From JAFGLZ01 sp964622545 (GTDB lineage Bacteria; Planctomycetota; Phycisphaerae; UBA1845; JAFGLZ01), in assembly GCA_964622545.1 (NCBI GenBank), contig CAZUQM010000003.1, positions 226,727 through 290,726 on the forward strand: 64,000 bases of DNA, read 5' to 3'. Positions 57,363 through 64,000 of the stretch are shown in pieces. A model generated the notes under the pieces. That model searched no databases, was not told the origin of the DNA, and saw nothing but the letters and a program-made list of their open reading frames with translations. Position 1 is the stretch's first letter; every line of letters begins with the position of its first letter. The translations under genes and the position numbers were made by a program.

Positions 57363-59867
57363 CTACCAACCCATGATTATGCCCGTGATGTAGGTGCTGC
57401 CGTCGTGGGCGACCTTCGTCGAATCCTGTAGGCAATACGCCGTCCAGTGCAGCGGAGGGCGCATCACGCCGTCGTTCGGACCGCCCCAGTGGCCCATGTG
57501 ATCCTCGAACGACATCGCCATGAGCCGCCAACCGTCGGCCTCGAGCGTGCCGGCGTGGGGTTGGTGTGTCTGGCCGGCGCTGTCCCTCACACGGGCACGG
57601 ATCGCATCGCCGCCGACGTCGGCCCTGGTCCACAGCCAGAGTCGCTTCGGCTTGTTCGTCGGCAGCGCCTTGTCACCCTTCGGACCCAGCAGCCAGAAGC
57701 ACCAGCCATCACCGAACGCGTAGTCGATGCGGACCGATCGCGGGAACGGTGGGTCCTCGCCCGGCGAGCGAACAATCGCCCCGGCCAACGCGACCTTGCG
57801 ATCCTGAGCACCCTCATGCCAGAGCCGATACCGCGACGTGATCGGCGAACCGACCGGTTGTCGCGCCGCGTCGATCAGCGCGTACGTCATCGGCTCGGTC
57901 TCGGCGATGACGTGGCCGTGCCGATCCTCGACACGGACGCTGACGTGCCGCGGCACGCCGGCGAGCCGGATGTCGCTCCAGTGGACGACGGTGCGGGCAT
58001 TATCCTCCTCGCCCATCTCGATCCCAATGGGCCGGCCGTCCACGCCGTCGACCTTGGGGATGATTCGGCCACGCAGCGGCCTGCCGACGGTTTGGTCGCC
58101 ATACCGCGCGCCGCCTTTTTCGATGACCACGCGCAACCCGTCCCGCCGCCAGGCCAGGTCGAGCGTGATCGGGTGCGGCACGTCCACCTCGACGGTCTTG
58201 GTGATCGTGTGCGGCGTCTGGTCCTCAAAGGCCACGTCCACCGAGAACGTCAGCGGCAGGCTGGTTCGGTTGTGCAAGGGCACATCGCCGCTCCAGAAGC
58301 CGACGACCATGTCATTGGGTCCCGCCGTCGCCGGCGAGTTCGTGTGCTCCCACGTGCCGACCAGTCTGTTCCCTTCGCTCCGAACGGGTCCCAGCCGCAC
58401 GCGACCGGCCTTGCCTGTCAAGTTGATCAATTGCGCCATGCCCGTCATGTCCCTCTGCCACGCCGCCAGCGGCTTGTCTAACTCGAGGTTGTGTGTGAAC
58501 ACCGTCCACCACGACGTTGCGTCAATCCCAAGCGGTAGCATCCCCAGCCAACCCGGCGCGGGCGAGGCCACGGTCAGATATCGCGGCGCGTCGGTCACGA
58601 TCTGGTGCGGGCCCCTCGGGACCTCGACCGGCCTGCCGAGGTGGTCGACGGCGCTGACGATATGGAGATCCGGGCCGAGGTCGACCAGGTGCGTATCGCC
58701 CGTCGTCCAGACCGCCAGCTTGAACCGATCGCCTTTGCGGGCCACGACGGCGAAGTCGTCGTCGCTGGTCAGCTCGATTCGGTGCACGATGACGTAACCT
58801 CGGAGTTGCCTGATGAGCGTCTTCATTGCGACGTAGGCTGGCTTGGGTTTGTAGTCCCACGCGACCGTACCGAAGTTGTGCTCTTTCTCGTCGGGATCTT
58901 TGCCGTCGTCGTGCCAGTCGTACCAGATGCTGATGGGGATGCCCGCGGCCATGTTCGACAACCATTGCCGCGGCAGGTACTTGCCCTGGAGCTCGTCGGG
59001 AATCCACGTCGTCGAATAGCCCCACTCGCCACTGAGAATGGGGATATGTTTGCGCCGGCCGTTCTTATGGGTCATGGGTGTGTGGCGACGGATGAGTCGG
59101 TCCAGGCGACGGTACTCGCGAAGGGCCGTCTCGGGCGCGATGCGACGATACGGGTGCACGGTGACGCCGTCGACCAGCTCGAGCAGGCCCAACTCGAAGC
59201 AGCGTTTCATGAAGGCGTGGGGGATGCCCGACGTGGCCGGGGCGACGATGCACGCATCGGAATCGGCCTTGCGGATCGCCGGCACGACGGCCTTGCACCA
59301 GGCCATGTAGTCGTTGACGTTGGGCTTGGGCTTCCAGAAGCCGATGTTCGGCTCGTTCCACAGCTCCCAGAGGATGCCCTTGCCCTTGTAACGCGAGACG
59401 AGGGCGGAGACGAACCGCGCGTAGGCCTGGCGGCACGCCTCGCTGTGCGGCGCGACGCCGTCGTCGTACAGAGGGTTGCCGTAGTCGATGATGAACAGCA
59501 GCCGGATGTCGTTCTTGGCCAGCCGCTCGACCAGGGCGTCGTGGCGGCTGAAGTCGTACACGCCGGGCTCCTTCTCGCAGCGGCTCCAGCTCACGTCCAT
59601 GCGGACGATGCCCACGCCCGCGTCGGTGAGCATCTTCCAGTCCTTCTCGTTGCCCTCGTAGAAGTGGATGTTGACGCCGAGCCCGGCCGGGATGGCGGTG
59701 TGGGTCACAAGGGCTTGCCCACGTGTCCCTTGGATCAGCCCCGGGTGCATCTGGCCCGGCATATCGCCCACGAACGCCTCCTGGGGGATGTTGAGTTCGA
59801 ATGCACAGCCGGCCAGCGGAATCAGGCCCGTTGCGACTGCGAGGAGGATGCAAGCAGATCGTCCCAT
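57363..59867 (-). CDS. Clan GH-A glycoside hydrolase lipoprotein, large paralogue
   Basis: 834 residues. The lipobox Leu-Ala-Gly-Cys21 shows membrane anchoring. The catalytic TIM barrel (about 60-370) has Trp-Asn-Glu-Pro-Asn with the acid/base Glu172 and Ser-Gly-Glu-Trp-Gly-Tyr with the nucleophile Glu281, as in GH39/GH5-type clan-A enzymes. A beta-rich domain (about 380-430) follows, and then a C-terminal region of about 400 residues with no family, probably carbohydrate-binding beta-sandwiches. The start ATG has AGGAG seven bases upstream. It begins 22 bases after the stop of the shorter paralogue, same strand, same operon. Substrate unknown, likely plant or algal polysaccharide. Confidence 0.85.
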   Translation of the reverse strand: MGRSACILLAVATGLIPLAGCAFELNIPQEAFVGDMPGQMHPGLIQGTRGQALVTHTAIPAGLGVNIHFYEGNEKDWKMLTDAGVGIVRMDVSWSRCEKEPGVYDFSRHDALVERLAKNDIRLLFIIDYGNPLYDDGVAPHSEACRQAYARFVSALVSRYKGKGILWELWNEPNIGFWKPKPNVNDYMAWCKAVVPAIRKADSDACIVAPATSGIPHAFMKRCFELGLLELVDGVTVHPYRRIAPETALREYRRLDRLIRRHTPMTHKNGRRKHIPILSGEWGYSTTWIPDELQGKYLPRQWLSNMAAGIPISIWYDWHDDGKDPDEKEHNFGTVAWDYKPKPAYVAMKTLIRQLRGYVIVHRIELTSDDDFAVVARKGDRFKLAVWTTGDTHLVDLGPDLHIVSAVDHLGRPVEVPRGPHQIVTDAPRYLTVASPAPGWLGMLPLGIDATSWWTVFTHNLELDKPLAAWQRDMTGMAQLINLTGKAGRVRLGPVRSEGNRLVGTWEHTNSPATAGPNDMVVGFWSGDVPLHNRTSLPLTFSVDVAFEDQTPHTITKTVEVDVPHPITLDLAWRRDGLRVVIEKGGARYGDQTVGRPLRGRIIPKVDGVDGRPIGIEMGEEDNARTVVHWSDIRLAGVPRHVSVRVEDRHGHVIAETEPMTYALIDAARQPVGSPITSRYRLWHEGAQDRKVALAGAIVRSPGEDPPFPRSVRIDYAFGDGWCFWLLGPKGDKALPTNKPKRLWLWTRADVGGDAIRARVRDSAGQTHQPHAGTLEADGWRLMAMSFEDHMGHWGGPNDGVMRPPLHWTAYCLQDSTKVAHDGSTYITGIIMGW

Positions 59868-59889
59868 GCCATAGCTCCTTGGGTGCGTA

Positions 59890-61245
59890 TCATTCGGCTA
59901 CTAGCCATGTGGGAAACGGTGAGGCGATCGTGAGGTATCGGGGCGCGTCGGTCACCTCCTGGCTCGAGCCGTTGGGCACGTTGATGGCGTTGCCCAGATG
60001 ATCGACCGCGCCGTCGATCCGGATGCCTGCGCCAAGCTCGATCGTGTGCGGCTCTCCGCGCGTCCATACAGTGAGCTTGCGGTCGTCTCCCTTGGCGAAG
60101 ATCACGGCGAAGTCCTTGTCGCTGGCGAGCTCGATCCGACCCACGACCGTGTAGCCGTGAAGTTGAGCGATCAGCGTCTTGGCCGCGATGTAGGCCGGCT
60201 GCGGTTTGCGATCGAGCGTGACCGTGCCGAAGTTGTGCTCCATGTCGCGTGGATTGGGGCCGTCGTCGGACCAGTCGTACCAGATGCTGATCGGGACGCC
60301 CGCGGACATGTTCGTCAGCCACTGCCTAGCAAGGTACTTGCCCTGAAGTTCGTGTGTGACGTACGTCGTCGTATACCCCCACTCGCCGCTGACGACCGGG
60401 ATGCCCTTACCGGCCGGCTTGTGGCGATCAATCAGACGTCGCAGCCGCGTGTAGTCATCAAGGACCGACTCCGGATGGCAGCCGCGCGGCAGCCTCGGCT
60501 TCGGATCGACGACCTTTGGGAACCGCGCGATGGCGCCCCGGTAAGGATGTACGGTGACGCCGTCGACGAACTCCAGCAGTCCGCGCGAGAAGCACGCCTC
60601 CAGGAACGGAAAGTCGAAGCGAGACAACCCCGGCGCCAAAATGCAGGCCTTCGGATCGACCTTGCGAATCGCAGCCGCGACCGCCCTGCACCATGCCAGG
60701 TATTCCTCCGGGTTGGGTTTCGGCGCCCAGAATCGCATGATGTTGGGCTCGTTCCAGAGCTCCCAGATGATCTTCTTGCCCTTGTAGCGCCTGGCCAGGG
60801 CTGCGCAGAAGCGTGCCGATGCCTGTCGCGCCTTTTCGCTGCGTATGCCCCAGTTCCCCGGTTTCTCGGCCTCGGGATCGTAGAGCGCGTTGTCGTAGCC
60901 GATCATCCACAGCAGCCACATGTCGTGGCGCTCCAGGTTCTCGATCAGCGCATCGTGTCGGCTGTGGTCATACTGGCCCGGCGACCGTTCGAAGCGGCTC
61001 CACGAGACGTCGGTCCGGACGATGTCCATGCCCGACTCGGCCAGCAGCGACCAATCCCTATTGCTGCCCCGATAGAAATGCGTGTTGACGCCCAGTCCGA
61101 ACGGCACGGGCCTCATCTCAAGCAAGGGGTGCACCTTGCCGTTCGTTTGGGGAATGGGTTGGACGCTGCGTTGCTCGTGAGCGCAGCCGGTCAACAAGGC
61201 CAGGGCCGTCGCGGTCGCGGTAAGTGTGTACGACCATCTATGCAT
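59890..61245 (-). CDS. Clan GH-A glycoside hydrolase lipoprotein, short paralogue
   Basis: 451 residues and first gene of the pair. The lipobox is Leu-Thr-Gly-Cys21. The barrel matches the large paralogue almost residue for residue: Trp-Asn-Glu-Pro-Asn with Glu166 and Ser-Gly-Glu-Trp-Gly-Tyr with Glu288, and the same His-Pro-Tyr-Arg and Trp-Tyr-Asp-Trp blocks. It ends just after the barrel-adjacent beta domain, lacking the large paralogue's 400-residue tail. The ATG has AAGGAG seven bases upstream. Both copies keep both catalytic glutamates, so both are probably active. The small differences near the active site suggest different substrates or chain positions. Confidence 0.87.
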   Translation of the reverse strand: MHRWSYTLTATATALALLTGCAHEQRSVQPIPQTNGKVHPLLEMRPVPFGLGVNTHFYRGSNRDWSLLAESGMDIVRTDVSWSRFERSPGQYDHSRHDALIENLERHDMWLLWMIGYDNALYDPEAEKPGNWGIRSEKARQASARFCAALARRYKGKKIIWELWNEPNIMRFWAPKPNPEEYLAWCRAVAAAIRKVDPKACILAPGLSRFDFPFLEACFSRGLLEFVDGVTVHPYRGAIARFPKVVDPKPRLPRGCHPESVLDDYTRLRRLIDRHKPAGKGIPVVSGEWGYTTTYVTHELQGKYLARQWLTNMSAGVPISIWYDWSDDGPNPRDMEHNFGTVTLDRKPQPAYIAAKTLIAQLHGYTVVGRIELASDKDFAVIFAKGDDRKLTVWTRGEPHTIELGAGIRIDGAVDHLGNAINVPNGSSQEVTDAPRYLTIASPFPTWLVAE

Positions 61246-61452
61246 GGTGTCGCTCCTTGTCAGGCGGCACCATGGTAGCTGTGCGCGGGGGATGGGCTCA
61301 ACTTATGCGGCGTCGCTGAAGGGCTGTTTCACGAACCCATGACCTTGCCGGGAATTCGTGTTTACCGAGCCTCGGCGGTGGGAAGTAGCGGAGCTCGGTG
61401 CAGGCGCCGCCGGAAGTGCAGAACGTTGCGCCGGCAGGCGTCTTGACATTCC

Positions 61453-61482
61453 TTGACGCAAAGGCGCTCTCGGACTTATAAT
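61453..61482 (+). promoter_or_regulatory. Sigma-70-type promoter upstream of the PEP-CTERM gene
   Basis: TTGACG (61453-61458), 18-base spacer, TATAAT (61477-61482). It lies about 190 bases before the gene at 61671 in the 425-base gap after the GH operon start (minus). The remainder of that gap holds no other feature I can support. Confidence 0.75.
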
Positions 61483-61670
61483 GCCGGCGTTGTAATGGGG
61501 AGTAGGAGCGAGGGGCTGGAGGAACGGAGAGAGGCCCTCGCCCACCGTTGTTTGTTCATTATCTACTCGGATATGTTGCCGGGGTCCGCACAGACTCTAG
61601 GTCACGTGGGGTTATGGGCAGCATTCCGCCATCGTGGATGACGGGCAGGTCAGAAGAGGGAGAAGGAACG

Positions 61671-63230
61671 ATGCATGCGAGTATTCTGGGGCGTGGGGGA
61701 TGGCTTGTCGTTGTGACGATTGTTGGTGGATTGGTCGGCACGTTGCAGGCCGATCAGAACGTCCACATCGGCAACCAGAACGTCAACTCGAGCTACCTGA
61801 CGCAGTTCCCGACGATTACTGCGGACCCCATCACCGGCACCGTCGTCTCGGATGGTCACGCCGACAAGCCCTATCCCGACTGGCAGTCTTTCGGCATGAG
61901 CGTCAAGCTGGACGGAAGCTACATGATGGCATCCACGAACGGCTTCGGCGACATGACGGTCATGTCGGGCACGTCGGGCACGCCCGACTACGTCCTCGAC
62001 GGCATCGTCAGGCCTTGGGACAACTGGAGCTATCGCGCCCTAGCCACACGAGCTCAGAGCGATCAGTACGCGGTGGCGTTTAGCCGGCCCGACGGCGGCT
62101 ATGGCATCCAGTATCTCACGATGAACTCGGGCGGCGCATCGCAGACGGGATGGGTCGACGGCTCGGCCCCGTATACCAACTGGGACGTTCGTGGCATCAC
62201 GGAGCTGCCCAACGGCAACTTCGCGCTGTTGTACAGAACGGGCAATCCGGGCAACTATCGCATCCTTGAGTACACCTCTTCGGGCGGGGCGGCGGTCGGC
62301 GGATTCAGCGCCGACGTCAGTGCTCCGGTCAACGATTGGGACCCACGCGGTCTGGCGTATCAGCCCGAGACCGGCACCTATGCCGTCATGTTTCAGACGG
62401 GCGACCCTGGCCTGATCGGCGTCCAGCGTCGAACGACGTCTGGCAGCGATCTGGGTTACGTGCACGTGACCAAGCCGTATGGCGGCGATTGGGACCCGGT
62501 GGACGTCGGGGCGGCGCTGGACTCTGAAGTCGCGGTCACGGCATCGGCCTTGAACATGGGCACGGTGATCAAGGGTGCCTATGGTGGCACCTACTCGGCC
62601 GGACAGGTCACGGTGGCCAATCAGGGCTTCAACCTGGACTACACGATGCCTTCGTCGGCCGGTCACTGGTCGATTGCCGACGCGGGATCGCATCACATGA
62701 CGTATGCGGGAAGCGCGACGCACGACGTTTCGATCTCCACGGATGTGCTGGGAGTGAAGGACACCACGCTGAATATCGCCACAAACGACCCGACCGGCGG
62801 GGAGGCTACCATCTCGCTCGCGCTGGTGGGTGAGGTTTTGGATCACTCCGAGGCGTCGCTCGACGACCTGACCGACATGGATGTCCTGACTCTTGGTGTG
62901 GCGCCGGGTGTCGGCACGGAGATCGACGTGACCATCTACAACATTGGCGATGCCGACCTGGATATTGACTCGGCCCTTTTCGACACACCGGGCCTGTTCG
63001 AGTTCGTCGGCGGGTTCTCGCCGGTGGCGGGTATTGATGATGCGGTCACGCTTACGCTCCGTCGTCTTACGCTGCATGGCGATGCGACGTTGACCTTTGA
63101 AGTGAGCGACGAAGACCTTCCCGGTGCGACGAGCGGGGGGAACCTGACCGTGACGCTCGTGCCCGAGCCTGGGGCGCTGGTACTGTTTGGCTTGGCGGTG
63201 GTTGGGTTGATCCGCCGGCGCCGGTTGTAG
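61671..63230 (+). CDS. Large PEP-CTERM secreted protein
   Basis: 519 residues. The signal peptide (about 1-28) is followed by a repeat-containing region with several Asp-Trp and Asn-Trp motifs (about 60-290), then choice-of-anchor-D-like Ig domains (about 290-490, with Val-Thr-Val-Ala-Asn-Gln-Gly-Phe and Val-Thr-Ile-Tyr-Asn-Ile-Gly-Asp). It ends with Val-Pro-Glu-Pro-Gly, a hydrophobic helix and Arg-Arg-Arg-Arg-Leu, the exosortase signal. The first part reads like a surface propeller or adhesion module; ligand unknown. The ATG at 61671 has AAGGA upstream; the frame to 61548 is not needed. Transcribed from the 61453-61482 promoter. Confidence 0.85.
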   Translation: MHASILGRGGWLVVVTIVGGLVGTLQADQNVHIGNQNVNSSYLTQFPTITADPITGTVVSDGHADKPYPDWQSFGMSVKLDGSYMMASTNGFGDMTVMSGTSGTPDYVLDGIVRPWDNWSYRALATRAQSDQYAVAFSRPDGGYGIQYLTMNSGGASQTGWVDGSAPYTNWDVRGITELPNGNFALLYRTGNPGNYRILEYTSSGGAAVGGFSADVSAPVNDWDPRGLAYQPETGTYAVMFQTGDPGLIGVQRRTTSGSDLGYVHVTKPYGGDWDPVDVGAALDSEVAVTASALNMGTVIKGAYGGTYSAGQVTVANQGFNLDYTMPSSAGHWSIADAGSHHMTYAGSATHDVSISTDVLGVKDTTLNIATNDPTGGEATISLALVGEVLDHSEASLDDLTDMDVLTLGVAPGVGTEIDVTIYNIGDADLDIDSALFDTPGLFEFVGGFSPVAGIDDAVTLTLRRLTLHGDATLTFEVSDEDLPGATSGGNLTVTLVPEPGALVLFGLAVVGLIRRRRL

Positions 63231-63295
63231 GCGTTCATGTCGTGGGGCGACGGAACTCGTGGTAGGTGGGTTCCAACACGAGGAGCACTGCCGCT

Positions 63296-63350
63296 CGCCC
63301 CAACGGGGCAGCACAGAATAGCCGGGGGTGGAGCGAAGCGCAACCCCCGG
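63296..63350 (+). repeat. Left REP-like end of the transposase unit
   Basis: CGCCCCAACGGGGCAGC is followed by AGAATAGCCGGGGGTGGAGC and then ACCCCCGG. CCGGGGGT (63322-63329) pairs with ACCCCCGG (63343-63350) around a short loop. The sequence is mirrored, inverted, at 63900-63949. Confidence 0.65.
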
Positions 63351-63374
63351 ATAGGTGCGCCCCCAAAAGGGAAA

Positions 63375-63389
63375 GCCCTGAAGGGGCGA
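63375..63389 (+). repeat. Inner inverted repeat, left arm
   Basis: GCCCTGAAGGGGCGA is repeated as its exact reverse complement at 63862-63876, on the other side of the transposase gene (15 of 15 bases). Confidence 0.75.
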
Positions 63390-63402
63390 GATTGCATGTT
63401 TC

Positions 63403-63855
63403 TCAATCCCACACGTATCGCTCGTCGTACTCCACGCCGTACTTCTGTAGAAACGCCCGAAGCTCATCCTGGAATGAGGTCTGACGGTGATGCTCGTTCT
63501 GGCTAGCGATGTACCTTCGCGCATCCTGTTCGCCCGACTTCCCGATCGAGAAGGCGGCGTATCCGTCTTGCCAATGGAACCCCGTATACAGCGGCCCCTT
63601 CGTCTTGATCCACTTGGACGAACTGGTCTTGATCTCCTTAACCAACTCTGCGATCGACAGCGTGCGGGATAGGGACGACAGAATGTGAATGTGATCGTCA
63701 GTCCCGCCTACGATTAGCGCCGGCGAATTCACGTTCTTGCAGATCGCACCTACGTACGGATGCAATTCCTGTTCGAGGCTCACATCGAGCCAGCGCTTAC
63801 GGTTCTTGGTGCTAAAGACGATGTGGACGAGCACGCAGGCAAGGGACTGTGGCAT
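63403..63855 (-). mobile_element. Y1 (REP-associated, RAYT-type) tyrosine transposase
   Basis: 150 residues of the IS200/TnpA_REP family. The HUH metal motif is Asp-Asp-His-Ile-His-Ile near 54, and the catalytic tyrosine lies in Arg-Arg-Tyr-Ile-Ala-Ser-Gln-Asn-Glu-His-His near 113. Such single-domain enzymes move or excise single-stranded DNA bounded by hairpins, and in many bacteria they are tied to REP repeats. The copy looks intact, with a start ATG at 63855 whose ribosome-binding site AAGGGGCG comes from the right inverted repeat. It is surrounded by REP-like inverted repeats at 63296-63350, 63375-63389, 63862-63876 and 63900-63949. No second ORF is present. Confidence 0.85.
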
Positions 63856-63861
63856 GATATG

Positions 63862-63876
63862 TCGCCCCTTCAGGGC
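63862..63876 (-). repeat. Inner inverted repeat, right arm
   Basis: TCGCCCCTTCAGGGC is the exact reverse complement of 63375-63389. It overlaps the ribosome-binding region of the transposase gene, seven bases upstream of its ATG. Confidence 0.75.
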
Positions 63877-63899
63877 TCCATGTTCGTGGGGCCCGCATT

Positions 63900-63949
63900 C
63901 CGGGGGTTTCGTCCGCCTTGGCGGCGGACTCCACCCCCGGCTATTCTAG
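63900..63949 (-). repeat. Right REP-like end of the transposase unit
   Basis: CCGGGGGT (63900-63907) pairs with ACCCCCGG (63933-63940), with an inner GTCCGCC/GGCGGAC hairpin, followed by CTATTCTAG. Read inverted it repeats the left end AGAATAGCCGGGGGTGGAG. The last 50 bases of the window after it show no further feature. Confidence 0.65.
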
Positions 63950-64000
63950 ACCCAAGATAAGCGAACCCGATTCGCTTTTCGACCTGCGCGGGGCCCGTGG

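Overview
The window is high-GC, densely coded chromosomal DNA from a free-living bacterium, most likely of the phylum Planctomycetota. The evidence is the combination of PEP-CTERM proteins, Tat-exported sulfatases, a fused 3-dehydroquinase/shikimate dehydrogenase, a TIGR04137-type small basic protein (a family of planctomycetes, verrucomicrobia and chlamydiae), a prepilin-like protein of planctomycete style, several zinc-ribbon small proteins, and RAYT/REP and other short dispersed repeats. Class or genus cannot be fixed from the sequence. No rRNA, tRNA, CRISPR array, prophage or plasmid origin was seen.

Layout. 1-4.2 kb: end of a TRAP transporter (DctQ end, DctM), an exported BNR sialidase-like protein and a BHMT-type methyltransferase. 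4.2-11.1 kb: mainly minus-strand amino-acid metabolism (AsnB-type amidotransferase, HAD hydrolase coupled to fused AroDE, LeuA). LeuA has a long leader holding a leucine-rich leader peptide and a mutually exclusive antiterminator/terminator, so it looks attenuation-controlled. 11.3-14.3 kb: a plus-strand set of SCP2-like protein, class III aminotransferase and an orphan N-terminal transketolase half. 14.7-20.3 kb: gamma-glutamyltransferase, PilT ATPase, AhbD-like radical SAM protein, phosphotransacetylase. 20.5-25.6 kb: small zinc-ribbon protein, class I aminotransferase, small basic protein, a membrane protein, and a STAS protein coupled to a PilB/GspE-like ATPase. 25.6-34.4 kb: carbohydrate and surface genes (two GH130 proteins, two sulfatases, a PEP-CTERM protein, a GT39-like membrane protein). 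35-41.3 kb: class II aldolase, an ECF sigma cassette and two envelope lipoproteins. 41.4-51.5 kb: XerC/D-type recombinase, a flippase-like/methyltransferase fusion, YchF and FHA proteins, prepilin-like protein, TPR glycosyltransferase-like protein. 52-63.3 kb: ceramidase/C45 fusion, FkbM methyltransferase, HAF-repeat protein, two related clan-A glycoside hydrolase lipoproteins and a second PEP-CTERM protein. 63.3-64 kb: a single-domain Y1 (RAYT-type) transposase flanked by REP-like inverted repeats.

The gene content suggests a heterotroph that degrades complex, sulfated or acylated glycans and glycolipids at its surface, anchors proteins by PEP-CTERM sorting, and has type IV pilus/secretion machinery.

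Two non-coding systems stand out. One is the leuA attenuator (about 10.91-11.13 kb). The other is a family of about 184-217 bp elements with imperfect terminal inverted repeats and CTAG at the ends (four copies plus one solo end), which behaves like an unnamed MITE and sits in the gaps after genes.
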